NCBI GenBank assembly: GCA_018417955.1
Contig: JACTVC010000009.1
Coordinates: 1,452,939-1,516,938 of the forward strand
Length of the DNA: 64,000 nucleotides
Direction: 5' to 3'
Source of the DNA: Laccaria trichodermophora
Taxonomy: Eukaryota > Basidiomycota > Agaricomycetes > Agaricales > Hydnangiaceae
A model generated the notes under the pieces. That model ran no database searches, was not told the DNA's origin, and saw only the letters and a program-made list of their open reading frames with translations. The translations under genes were made by a program, and so were the position numbers. Of this stretch, positions 1 through 11,785 are shown in pieces (position 1 is the stretch's first letter; each line of letters starts with the position of its first letter).

Positions 1-1720
1 GTTCTGGGGAGTTGTAAGCACAAGGGCAAAAAAGCGATAATAGAAACTGACCTAGCTCCACGAGACCTTAACCATTTTGTAAGCGGTTTGGGGGAGCGTC
101 TTAGCGGAGTGTAGGGGTATCCGAACGAGTCCTCGATCGCGAAAATCGAAGCAGATTGAGGTTCTGAGGAGTTGTGAGCATAAGGGCAAAAAAGCGATAA
201 TAGAAACTGACCTAGCTCCACAAGACCTCAACCGTTTTGTAAGCGGTTTGGGGGAGCGTCTTAGCGGAGTGTACGGGTATCCGAACGAGTCCTTGATCAC
301 AAAAATCGACCCAGATTGAGGTTCTGGGGAGTTGTGAGCACAAGGGCAAAAAAGCGATAATTAGTGATGTGCAGGCCCGGCTTGGCCTGAAAGCCACGGC
401 TATGGCCCGGCTTTGGGCGGCTCAGGCTTGACTACATTCAAGCCTGAGCTTTTTACAAGGCTTCAGGCTGGCTCAGGCCCGGCCCAGGCTGAAGCCACGG
501 CTTGTGTGCTAAAGTTGGAAAATACGCACAAACAATTAGTTTCTCGAAAACTTATCACAAGTTCTTTGGAATTTACGGTATGTATCCTCCTCCACTTTCC
601 TTGAAGCTCCTGACCAGTCACCCTACAGTTCATCTCACATGTTATACTTCCCTATTGGCAGTCCAGGATGATACCCAACGCCAATATTTTGAGGCTGTAT
701 GTTACCATGTTTTTGCGCACTCTCTAACTTATCAATGCGACATGTATAGAGAATGATCTGTCTTTCATAAACTCAGCATATGGAAGACAAGTTGAAAATT
801 CACTCAAAACCGACATTCACTGGTTTCTATTGCAAGGGGTGGTCGAGAATGTACCAGAGTGCATTGTGCGATGGGAAAGTTTTGTCCAGTGCGTTACCTT
901 TCAATTCCTAACTACTAAATCATACCAACCATACCTCTCCAAAGCAAGGTCCCGCCGATCTTTGAGGCCATGGCTCAGGCCACGGCTCAAGGCTTCATGT
1001 ATTGTGAGCCTGAGCCTTGGGCTTTCCTGGGCCATGACGATGGCCCAAGGAGGCCCGGCTTTGGGACGGCTGGCTCTGGCTGGCTTACGGCTTTGGGCCG
1101 GGCCTGGCACATCACTAGCGATAATAGAAACTACCTAGCTCCACGAGACCTTAACCAGTTTGTAAGCTGTTTTGGGGAGCGTCTTAGCGGAGTGTAGGGG
1201 TATCCGAACGAGTCCTTGATCACAAAACTCGATGCAGATTGAGGTTCTGGGGAGTTGTGAGCACAAGGGCAAAAAAGCGATAATAGAAACTGACCTAGCT
1301 CCACGAGACCTCAACCGTTTTGTAAGCGGTTTGGGGGAGCGTCTTAGCGGAGTGTACGGGTATCCGAACAAGTCCTTCGTCACAAAAATCGATACAGATT
1401 GAGGTCCTGGGGAGTTGTGAGCATAAGGGCAAAAAAGTGATAATAGAAACTGACCTCGCTCGACGAGACCTTAACCGTTTTGTAAGCAGTTTTTGGGAGC
1501 GTCTTAGCGGAGTGTAGGGGTATCCGAACGAGTCATTGATCACAAAAACCGACGCAGATTGAGGTTCTGGGGAGTTGTAAGCACAAGGGCAAAAAAGCGC
1601 AAATGGAAACTGACCTAGCTCCCCGCAACCTCAACCGTTTTGTAAACGGTTTTTGGGAGCATCTTCACAGAGTGTGGGGCTATCCAAACGAGCTCAAGAT
1701 CATGAAAATCGAAGCCGCGT
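1..1720. repeat. ~160-bp tandem satellite array
   Basis: Direct repeats of about 160 bp begin near 41, 201, 1126, 1284, 1444 and 1604. Each has the order GAAACTGACCTAGCTCC, then a TTTGTAAGCGGTTT core, then TATCCGAACGAGTC, then GGTTCTGGGGAGTTGT. The last unit (1604-1720) is degenerate. A MITE at 362-1117 interrupts the array. The open frames seen in the repeat are the same peptide repeated and are not credible genes. The array starts before the window. Confidence 0.9.
362..1117. mobile_element. Non-autonomous hAT element (MITE), 756 bp
   Basis: The ends are inverted repeats: the left begins TAGTGATGTGCAGGCCCGGC and the reverse complement of the right begins TAGTGATGTGCCAGGCCCGG. An exact 8-bp target-site duplication GCGATAAT lies at 354-361 and 1118-1125, inside the satellite unit. 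Eight-bp duplications and TAGTGATGTGC-like ends are typical of hAT elements. The subterminal regions are rich in GGCCCGGCTT-like short repeats and there is no transposase, so it must be mobilised in trans. Confidence 0.93.
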
Positions 1721-1927
1721 TGACAGAGAACTTTCATTGTGTTTGGACTAGCCAAGACAGCAATGTACCATTCCACCAACAAACTACACACAGCCACATG
1801 AGCAAGAGTCAAGACACGCATTACAAGTTGACCAGATCCCCACCCAAATGAAATATTGCTGTGAGATGAATATGGTAGACATGTGGCACTCGAATTGTTT
1901 GGACTGGCCAAGACAATGACAAGCATG
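1721..1927. other. Non-coding spacer
   Basis: About 200 bp between the decayed last satellite unit and the hAT left end. I see no gene, repeat or RNA signal here. Two short stretches (GTTTGGACT near 1740 and near 1898) are imperfectly similar to each other, which may reflect an old duplication. Confidence 0.4.
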
Positions 1928-4900
1928 TAGTGTTGTGCAAGGGTTCATAAACCCGCACGGGTTTGCGGGTAAGGGTTCGTGGGGTACGGGTAGAGGTCAA
2001 GGTTTCCGAACCCTCACCAAACCCTTACCCTCGACGCGGGTGTGGGGTTACCCGCGGCTTTTTGGAAGGGTCAGGGTAGCAGACAGTAGTAATTTCTCCC
2101 AGCCCGGCATGATGTATTGGTAACTGAAAAAAGATGGAGGTGGAGTACCGCAGAGCTACTGAAGGAGACTAGATGGCTGAATACACTGAGTAACATTCCT
2201 CCCTCTCCCAGTTTTCTTCGCACTCCACTAGTTATGGAGGTATTTCAACGAGTTCTTGACCCAAAATTCCGCTGACAGAGCCCCATGCGTGCACCCCCTT
2301 CAACTCTCCTCTTTGAGATAGTCGGTAACCAAAAGAGAGACACCGAAGATAAGTACTATAAGTACGGCCCAATGTTAGAGAGTTTTATCCAACAAATGGC
2401 ACCCACTCACAGTAAACCCATTCCTGAACCTAGACCTCCTGGCGCTCGTAAACGTGTCCTTGCTGCGAGTCTCGCTTCTACCGATAACGTCGATGTCACT
2501 GCTGTGAAACGGCGTAAGCTCGAGGCCATAGCTGCAGAACGCCGACAACGCCAACCTTCCGTTCAGGATGCCGATGCCGACGACGAGGACCAAGACGACG
2601 ACCTCACTGCAAATACTAAGCTTCGACCACGAAATGCGTCCTGTATCCTCGAGGCGGCTGATGGAAGCGACGATGTTCAGCCTGATGCCGCGATGGGTCG
2701 GTGGGGTGGTAGCTCTGATGACGAAGAGCTGCCTGATTTGGAAGATGTTGATGCCAGCGATGAGGAAGACGAAGAGGACGAGGAAGTGGAGGTTGAAGTG
2801 ACTGATGAGGAAGAACTTGGTAAGTAACCTGTTGACCATCATGGTAAACTTCGACTCACTGTGACCATTCTTTCCAGAGCGTCTGATTGAGGAGTGGACC
2901 TCACCAGTCTACGCGTTCTTTCAACCCATCCCTGATATTACCTATGATGCCAAGGGCCGTCGCGCTCATGAATTCCGCTGTGCTGCGACTGTCTGTAAGG
3001 GCAAAGGTGCCAACGCGAGGATGGTTCGGCGCTATCTCGACACGACGGACCGAAAATCGACAAGCAACCTGAAGCGCCATGCAACTGGATGCTGGGGAGC
3101 TGAGACCGTTAATAGTGCATTGGAAGCGAAGGTTGACATCCGCTCCGCTCGGGCAACTCTTGGAAACCTCAAGGATGGTTCAATTTTAGCTGCCTTTGAA
3201 CGGAAGGGGAAAGGGAAGATCTCATACTCACATCGTCAGCACACCAAGGCAGAAACCCGGTATGAAACTTTCTCTTCTATTCTCTTCATGCTGAACATCA
3301 CTTGACAGTGCGGAGATTGTTCGTTGGGTGGCTGAGAGTATGCGCCCCTTCAGTATCGTTGAAGATCGCAGCTTTCACTGCCTCATGAAAACGGGGAGGC
3401 CTGAATATTACTTACCATCGCGTTCAACCGTTTCCCGGGATGTCAGAGAGGTTTTTAAAAGAGTAAGAAAGAGGATCGCTAAGATGCTTCAGGTCAGTTC
3501 ATGTATTAATGTTGATACGCGAGGATTTGTACTCACTCTGAACCAGGAACACGACGGGAAGCTAAGCTTCGGAACGGACGCTTGGACATCCCCAAACTCC
3601 AAAGCCTATATTGCTGTAACCGTCCACCTTGAGCAGAACGGGGTCCCGTTATGTATGCTGCTTGACCTGGTTGAGGTTGCTGAGTCCCACTCCGGTTCGA
3701 ACCTCGCGTTGGCCTTCGCAAAAATCCTCGATGACTTCGGGATTGAGGACAAGGTCAGTACAACGACATCCTTCAAATTTGGATTGGTTTACTCACTTTG
3801 AATTAGGTCCTTAGCATTACCTGTGACAACGCCTCCCCAAACGACGTTATGATAGATGAACTCGCAGCGCTTTTAGACGACTTCCCTGGCGCGGCAAACC
3901 GTACACGGTGCTTTACCCATATTCTCAACCTTGTCGCCAAAAGCGTCATGAAGCAATTTGACCTCCCGAAGGCTAGGGCAGGCGAGGCGCTCGATGCGGC
4001 TACACAGGCTCTTGCTAACCTGGCTTGTGATATTGAGAGCGAGGAAGTGTCGATGGCGAGTGATCTGGTCGGCGATGAAGAGGAAGATGACGATGGTGAA
4101 GGTCTTGCAGACATTCGAGATGGCATGTCGGCAGATGAGATAGCTGCGCTTGACGAGAGCTTGCAGCCAGTACGATTGGTGTTGGTGAAAGTGAATTCAG
4201 ACTCAGATTCAACCTAATACAGTCGGACTTACAATGTTTGTTGAATAGTTGCGTAAACTTGCCTTCACAATCAAGAACTCGACTACCATCGTCTGTCCCG
4301 AATGGCTATCAATCCTTCAAGAGCACGCCGAGGTATGTAAGTCCACGAAACAAAAAGTTCTTTCTGTTCGGATGATGCCACGTGATGTCGCCACACGGTG
4401 GAACTCGACCTTCGATATGTTACAGTTTGCGCTCACGTATCGTACGCCCTTGGATGACTTGACAGGTATACGGGAGATGAAGCTGAGGGCTTATGAGCTT
4501 TCCGAAGAGGAGTGGAAGATTGCTGGACAGCTGGCAGGCGTTCTGGATGTGAGTTACTTCTATTTCATGACATTCAACTTTTTTTGACATCTACACTAGA
4601 TTTTTAAACAGGCGACGCTTTTCTTCTCTGGCCAAACTCCAAATCTTTCGAAGGTTATCCCTGCCATGGACTACATCGACAAGCACCTTGCATCTGGTGC
4701 CCTCAACGCGAAGTATCTGCCATCAATCCAAGCGTCAATGTTGATCGGAAAGCAGCTACTGAATAAGTATTATAACATGACTGACCATTCCGAAGTTTAT
4801 CGGATTGCGATGGGTAAGCTCTCTTTTTCAATTCTGTTATCAGTAACTAACTCTTTTCTTAGTCCTCGACCCCAAGCGTAAACTCGATTATTTCCGATCT

Positions 4901-5177
4901 GCTGGATGGGAGGAAGAATGGATTGAAACGGCTCGTGAGATCGTTGAGGCGGAATTTGATAGAGGCTACGCGGAGATGTGTATTGGATCCGACGAGGAGG
5001 AGGAATCCCCATCCGTACGTTGCGTGTATCTTGCACAAGTTGGTGTGGAGCTCATTCTCTTTATCAAGAGCCCCATCCGGAAATCATCCAACCTCTTCGA
5101 CGACCTCCTCGCTTGCTCCAGTTCCGCACCTCTCAACAGCGAACTTCGTAGTGAGCTTGAAGAATACCTGAGCACTG
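1928..5177 (+). mobile_element. hAT DNA transposon, 3' end missing
   Basis: The left end reads TAGTGTTGTGCAAGGGTTC, which is hAT-like and related to the MITE terminus at 362. It is followed by a G/C-rich subterminal zone of GGGTTCG, GGGTACGGG and CCCTTACC-like repeats (1940-2070), typical of hAT subterminal sites. The element carries the transposase at 2285-5177 and stops abruptly where KDZ-1 begins. No right terminal repeat is present, so no target-site duplication can be checked. Confidence 0.8.
2285..5177 (+). pseudogene. hAT transposase (BED finger), C-terminus truncated
   Basis: Nine exons can be joined in frame: 2285-2819, 2878-3259, 3309-3492, 3547-3753, 3807-4190, 4249-4548, 4612-4813, 4863-5014 and 5069-5177. 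The N-terminal ~175 residues are acidic and low-complexity. A BED-type zinc finger follows (CAATVC ... SNLKRHATGC). The RNase H-like core shows LSFGTDAW, SITCDNASPND, RCFTHILNLVAKS and RDVATRWNST, the usual hAT catalytic landmarks. The C-terminal dimerisation segment begins (ELRSELEEYL) but is cut by KDZ-1 before the conserved region that normally ends hAT proteins. The reading frame has no internal stop, so loss of function is recent and due only to the truncation. The enzyme would cut and paste its own element and perhaps related MITEs. Confidence 0.85.
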
Positions 5178-5290
5178 GACTGGTGGGTACCACTTTTATC
5201 ATATAAATAAGGTAACTGCCTAGGGCTCCCTGTGTATAAGTCCACAGTCTTTATGATAGAAATCATTCCAGTTACCATGTCTATTCATTA
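5178..5290 (+). repeat. KDZ-1 left terminal inverted repeat
   Basis: About 100 bp nearly identical to the reverse complement of 17150-17249. Shared blocks include GTGGGTACCAC, AAGGTAACTGCCTAGGGCTC and TAAGTCCACAGTCTTTATGA. It directly abuts the hAT coding sequence. Confidence 0.88.
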
Positions 5291-6545
5291 TGCGATTTTC
5301 ATTAGTTATCTGGCCGATATCATTGTGATTTTCATTAGAAACCTGGCGATATCATTGGCAATTTCATTAGCTACTTGGCCAATATCATTGTGATTTTCAT
5401 TAGAAACCTGGGCGATATCATTGGAAATTTCATTACCTACTTGGCCAATATCATTGCGATTTTCATTAGAAACCTGGGCAATATCATTGGAAATTTCATT
5501 ACCTACTTGGCCAATATCATTGCGATTTTCATTATTTATCTGGCCGATATCATTGCGATTTTCATTAGAAACCTGGGCGATATCATTGGCAATTTCATTA
5601 GCTACTTGGCCAATATCATTGCGACTTTCATTAGAAACCTGGGCGATATCATTGGAAATTTCATTACCTACTTGGCCAATATCATTGCGATTTTCATTAG
5701 AAACCTGGGCAATATCATTGGAAATTTCATTACCTACTTGGCCAATATCATTGCGATTTTCATTATTTATCTGGCCGATATCATTGCGATTTTCATTAGA
5801 AACCTGGGCGATATCATTGGCAATTTCATTAGCTACTTGGCCAATATCATTGCGACTTTCATTAGAAACCTGGGCGATATCATTGGAAATTTCATTACCT
5901 TACTTGGCCAATATCATTGCGATTTTCATTATTTATCTGGCCGATATCATTGCGATTTTCATTAGAAACCTGGGCGATATCATTGGCAATTTCATTAGCT
6001 ACTTGGCCAATATCATTGCGACTTTCATTAGAAACCTGGGCGATATCATTGGAAACTTCATTACCTTACTTGGCCAATATCATTGCGATTTTCATTATTT
6101 ATCTGGCCGATATCATTGCGATTTTCATTAGAAACCTGGGCGATATCATTGGAAATTTCATTAGCTACTTGGCCAATATCATTGTGACTTTCATTAGAAA
6201 CCTGGGCGATATCATTGGAAATTTCATTACCTTACTTGGCCAATATCATTGCGATTTTCATTATTTATCTGGCCGATATCATTGCGATTTTCATTAGAAA
6301 CCTGGGCGATATCATTGGCAATTTCATTAGCTACTTGGCCAATATCATTGCGACTTTCATTAGAAACCTGGGCGATATCATTGGAAATTTCATTACCTTA
6401 CTTGGCCAATATCATTGCGATTTTCATTATTTATCTGGCCGATATCATTGCGATTTTCATTAGAAACCTGGGCGATATCATTGGAAATTTCATTAAATAT
6501 CTGGGCAATATCACTGCAATTATCATTAATTGCCAGGCCGATATC
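5291..6545. repeat. Left subterminal minisatellite of KDZ-1, 33-bp units
   Basis: About 38 units alternate between two 33-bp types, AACCTGGGCGATATCATTGG... and TACTTGGCCAATATCATTGC..., each ending in TTTCATTA or similar. Occasional 1-bp insertions (ACCTTACTTGG) shift the phase, so the open frames through it are accidental. The same units recur inverted at 16143-17140. Inverted subterminal repeats often bind transposase, but that is inference here. Confidence 0.95.
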
Positions 6546-6613
6546 ATTGTGATTCTTCATTACTTTTCATTGCAAATAATTATCTAATCATATCTAATTA
6601 ACTGACAGCACCT

Positions 6614-9600
6614 TTAATCCAAGTCAAAAATATCATCTACATTTGGTTCACCAACATCTGACTTGTCGTCTGTGCCATCTACCTCATGCTCAGAGTCTGA
6701 GTCTGAGTCTGAAGACTCAGAAGGATCACCAGCCAGGGGAGTCCCTGGTTTGTGTTTGTACCTTTCAGCCCAAGTCGGAATGATACTGTAATGCTTCATC
6801 ACCGGTAACCAGTATGCGGCACATCGAGCAGCCATACGTGAGCAAATAGCGGCTTGCTTATGGGCATACGCGACGATACCAATATGGACTGATGGCTCGA
6901 GACCTTGTCTTCGATTACCTTGTTCTAACCACCATAAAGCCTTCCATTCAAAGAACGCCAGCACTCTCCGCATCTCCTCTTGAAGAATCAAAAGCTCCTC
7001 ACCCCAACGAGACATACGTGCTCTTGTTTGCGCCCATTCCGCACGCATACTGTCGTTGAACTCGTCTTCCGTCTGATTGTCTCCCTTCTCGTGAGGTGGG
7101 CGTGGGACGAGCCAGATCCACGATGGAACAAATCGACCATTAGATGTCTTCGCGTCTTCCAGGTTGTCAGGATCTCTGCCAGGACCCCGAAGATCTGTGG
7201 GCCTCAGCTCCTTAAGGCGGTCTTTCCATGCACCGTCGGGGTCCAGAGCTAATAATGCGGTATATGCAACACGATACCTATTAGCTGCACGTTGCAACTT
7301 ATACTCGATTCGGCTGTACATGCCTAACATCCGCGTGTTTGGGCGATTTCCCGTTCCGGAAACATTAAGTTTCTTGAACTGCCACAAGCCTTGGATGATG
7401 CGACGTAGTCGACGGACGTCAGCGAGGGCATCATAAGCTTGTGGTTCCCGTAAACTTCGCTCAGCATCACATACTTCCTTTAACTCAGGAAGTCGACGTA
7501 TCTCAGGTGGAAGCAACGAAGGGAAAAAAAGTGTCGTCGACTCTGGGTTTGCATAGTGGATCCCCACATCATCAACCGTGTGTAGTGAAGGGAGTAGGGT
7601 GGCGACGTGAGGGGTGTAAGCAAGTTGAATCGGTCTCCAAATTTGGATATGTCGGATGAGGGTGCTCTTCTTCTCCTCGAGATCGGCGAGCTGTTTGCTG
7701 GTCTTCTTCCCCTTCAATTGTGAGATTTCCGCTTTTAGGACAAACCTAAAATACATTAGATCATAGAGAAGCAAATTTTGTCGAAGTACTCACTGCTGAT
7801 CTTCAATATCAAAGCCCATCGAGAAATAACCCATCATAGTAACTTTGTGCTTCGGCTTACGACCAGATGCAAGTTCAAGCGTCTCCTTTTGCGTCAATTG
7901 AAGCCGCACGTCCTGGAGAGTGGTTGCTAGAACTTTATTAGAATGTTGTCAAGGTTTATTATTAGCAGCAGTACTTACTGGCCTCAGGTTCGTCGTAAGG
8001 GTTCGGAGCCTTCGGATCATCTTCCCAGCAGACGACCATTTGTTCCCATTTGACAACGGTCTCAGGGGGGAATGTTGACGAAAACTTTTCAAATATCTCC
8101 TTCTGTTTCTTACTCATGAGAGCTGCTTCTTTAAAACGTTTCGCAAATAGTGTACCTGGAATGACCGGAAAGATGTCAGAAAACAAAGAAACAAATAAGA
8201 GAAAGGTGAGCTGAACTTACGGAAGCTGACGATCTTGCGAAAATTCCAGCCATTCCATTGATCGTTCAATGTATCATGGCGAGCCCCAGGTGCCATCTCT
8301 CGCACGCTCGGGGCAAGAGAATTCGTGCTTGACCACGTGATTTCGACCTCCTCGCCGCACGTCCTACCAGCGCCCTTCGTATAGCCCAAGCAAAAGTCCT
8401 TTCGGCACCTCTTTCCATGGCTGGTGATGTGCCAGCTGGGTACAGCAACTTCGACCTTCGTGCTTGGCGGAAGCCTCATGTGCTCTGGGAATTCGGACAT
8501 ACGACTTCGGAAGTTCTTCGACCATTGGCAGCCGATGTCGTATGTGATGAAAATCCAGGGTAACATGACGCCGACAAGTGCGGCGAAAATGATGAAATCA
8601 ACGTTACAATATCTATCCCCAAAGAAATTAGCGGGATCCTTTTTTACTACTGGGAATACGTACTTCTCGCCCTTCTGCAGGTCACCTGCCCCGTTTCTTC
8701 GTATAAGTGCATGCCTCGAGCAAATGACAATAGCGGTGCCCGAGACAGCATAACCAGGTGTACAGCGTGTCTGCGCGCGGACAATAGCATCATGCTCAGA
8801 CTCACACGTGTTGATCTATGAGAGTTATTCAGTCAACGAGAAAGGACTAATAAGTTCAAAAACTTACCTCGGGCTGATCAACATAATCTGCTATAAAGGC
8901 TTGATATGCCAACTCTTCGACGAAGGGTCCCCAACCCGGCATCAGCTCGACATCCTTGAGACCACGATCTTTCCTTTTGAGCTTGAAATTCGCGTCGACC
9001 GAGATGTATAATATATATAGAAACCTTATTACCAGTCATTAAAACGTATGATGAACAAAATAAGATAATGAAACTTACATGAGAGGGCCAGCCTCTCGCC
9101 ATTTTTCGGGCAGGTTTCGGCCAGGGTGGGGGCATGCAGGGCACTCAACAGTCAAACTACCAGGCGAGGTGCTGTCTACACCGGCAGGATCGTGCCCACG
9201 GCCAGCACGTTTGAGGGCCATGAGGTTCCGCCATATGCGAAAGACCCGATGGATCTCCTTATATCGATACTGTAGAGGGTTGTTGTTTACTACAGTATAA
9301 TGACAAATGTAATAAGTAAAGACTTACGAATGAGTTGAACAAATTAGCATTATCTGTTTTGCGTACTAGAAGATGGTAGAAATCATAAAGGTTACCCTTC
9401 CCTTGCAGGGTATGTTCGTGGAACGTATCGAGGCAATCGAACGTGAACACTGTTTTGGGCCGCGAGAAAGTCGCTGGAAACCAGCCTTGTCGTAGAAGTT
9501 GAGTTTTTCGGTCGGGTACATTGTCGTTTGGACAGTCGCAGTAGTCGATATTGACGATGTGAATTCCAGACATGTCAAAAACCCTGAAGTCTGGTGGGCC

Positions 9601-10669
9601 GGGTGATGGGCAAGGACAAACGCCCCCACCGTGCCCGAGTTGAACGCGTAATCCGAGATCCTTGAGGCACGTTTTGTCAAAGAACTCGCCAGTCCATTTC
9701 TGAAGGCAGGATGTGTTTAATTTCTGTGGTTTTCCATCATATGAAAGCTTGCTTACTTCAATTCGGTGCAACGGTGTCTCCCGGTGAGCCTTGACAATGC
9801 AAAACTGACAGCGAAGGTAGCATCCGCTTGAACAGTCCTTGCACTTGAAGATCCCCATCTCCTCATTACACTCCATGCAAAATTGATGCCCAAGAAAGTC
9901 TCCGAGACCATCGTGACGCAAGATCTCGTCAAGCGTAACGTCCCGAAATGAGAGCCACTCGAGGAGTTTGGACTTCAAAATAGAGATTGTTAGTTTGAGA
10001 CTTGAACGAAGTTCGACATCTACATACCTGTGCATTACACGTTCTCTTTCGTTTACGCTTTGTTTCAGCGGGAGGCGTAGGATTACCAGAGAGGTGGGAA
10101 GAGGGGATGGAGTCGGCCTCATAGTCAGGAAACGTTGCATCATCAGCGGAAGTCGTGGCTACGGAGGTTGGGTTGGCGACTGATGTGTTATGACTCCGAT
10201 CTTTGTGCTTTCCTTTCAGGCGTCCGTTAGCACCAAGTGCGAGGGAGGTGATGCGTGAATTTGTTGGTAAAGATGATGTGCTGGGAGTGGTGTTTTCATG
10301 CTCTCGAGAACGAGCCGCGCGGAAGCCAGGACGAAGCCGCTGTTGCTTCACAGAAGACTGAGGCTCTGTACTCGAGTAACGACCTTCGTTCGTTAAAGTT
10401 GAAGGGTCAGCGCTTTGGGGCTCTCTGACGCGGGCGGGGCGGAAACCAGGAAGTCGGGGAAGAGGGTCCGCAGGAGTCTCGGGTTTGGAATTTGAGTATT
10501 CCCCAGCATGTGTAGGGCCACCCGTTGTCGTTAACGAGCTGGACGATGTGGCGTCTTGAGGCTCTGAGTCTCTGTTACGAGCAACACGGAAGCCAGGGGC
10601 GGGTCGAAGACGCTTTGTGGATATCGGAGGATGGGCACTGGGGTCGTCCTTATCTTTGCGCTTGGACAT
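6614..10669 (-). CDS. KDZ transposase with CxC2 cysteine cluster (copy 1)
   Basis: Ten exons fit consistently: 10669-10028, 9972-9757, 9699-9328, 9269-9079, 9024-8868, 8815-8664, 8612-8221, 8155-7979, 7926-7794 and 7745-6614. The start MSKRK matches MSKR in copy 2. The N-terminus is a disordered basic/Ser-Thr region with repeats of a (R/A)PGFRxAR motif. The CxC2 zinc cluster follows (FCMECNEE, KCKDC, CYLRCQFC, CPCPSPGPP, YCDCPND). The KDZ core shows CPACPHPGRNLP, VDANFKLKRKD (first acidic residue), TYDIGCQWSKN (second) and GAGRTCGEEVEITWSS (the E) followed by the REMAPGARHDTL block. The C-terminus has a KGKKTSKQLADLEEKK coiled coil and an acidic tail. No stop or frameshift is visible and all introns are 47-60 bp, so it may encode active enzyme. 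KDZ enzymes are RNase H-fold transposases reported from fungi and other eukaryotes. Confidence 0.92.
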
Positions 10670-11785
10670 ACGCCTTGTGTGCTGGCAGTCGAGAGCCAAG
10701 ACTGTGCAGACATCTTATGATAACAAAAGGAATGAGTATTGATATCGTCACGGCAAAGAATGAGAAAAAACAAATACGCACTGGTGATGGCACTGAGTGA
10801 ATGAAATCGCTAAGGCAGGAATGAAGAGGAGTCAACGAAGCGCCCAATTTGGCAACTCGTGATCTCCCTTAGATCAGCTTCGTTGGGCAAATCGTCTGTA
10901 AGGCCAATGTAAGGCAGATAGTTACATAGATAATTCAAAGAGAGAAATACCTATCTCGCGTTTCTCCTACGAGTCTCTTAAGGATACATTTTAAAGTAAG
11001 ATAGAGTAAGTAGTCTACTCCTGACTTAACTTTGCTCATCTAGCAGCCGGATTTCAAGTTTCAGCCTTTCAGGACTCAGTCAACTTCCGAGTCCGAGTCG
11101 TACAGTCTGCATGCCAGTGCCTTTGACTGTGTCCAGCTTGACACGGTTTTTTTTTTCTTAGGTTCTCGAGATTTATGTGCAACAAGTAGACTACTTAGTA
11201 CTAAGATTGTACTAAGACGCACGGGCAGCAGCAGACTCGGACTTGACACGGATTGAACTCCTCTTTCAATTAGAAGCTACTAGTATAAACAGCATCTGTA
11301 CTTGAACCTATTCCTAAACCCATTGACGTACTAGTCTTCAAATTCTTTAAGTTGAACATGTAACTACCACGATAGCTCAGGCTGTATGTGACGTTTGTGA
11401 TTGGCGGTTGCTTGAACTTCGAGTAAGATAGTAAGTACTATAACAACTTACAGAACAATACACCCAATGATTTTTTTGCGAACGGCCTGCGCTCATGTAT
11501 GGATTCAGTCGGTACCATCTTAAGACTTCACACTTGCAACAGCTTGCAACTCACAGTGTCTACTGAACATTTAGTCTGCCCTCAGTCACCTAATCGCGTC
11601 TAATCGCGTTGAGGTCTATCAGTGAGACTATTTAAAAGCCTCCATCGCAGTGTCTACTGAACATTTAGTCCACCCACAGTCACTTAATAGCGATGAGGTC
11701 TATTGTTGAGAAAACGGCATGGTATTCAACGAGAGCTTCAACGGAACAACAACGCTACAGCCATTCAAAAGCGTCTACGAGATAA
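10670..11785. other. Spacer between KDZ-1 transposase and the viroplasmin-like gene
   Basis: No convincing gene. It contains the probable promoter and leader of the minus-strand transposase. A direct repeat of about 60 bp is visible, starting CAGTGTCTACTGAACATTTAG near 11557 and again near 11649. The corresponding spacer in KDZ-2 (26890-27863) has a similar length but little visible similarity. Confidence 0.5.

Noticed and set aside
52..1543. Repeated ~82-residue minus-strand open frames
   Set aside because: They are the translation of a 160-bp satellite unit, truncated at the same points in each copy.
5291..6545. Possible CRISPR array
   Set aside because: Units are contiguous with no unique spacers, and the organism is a eukaryote.
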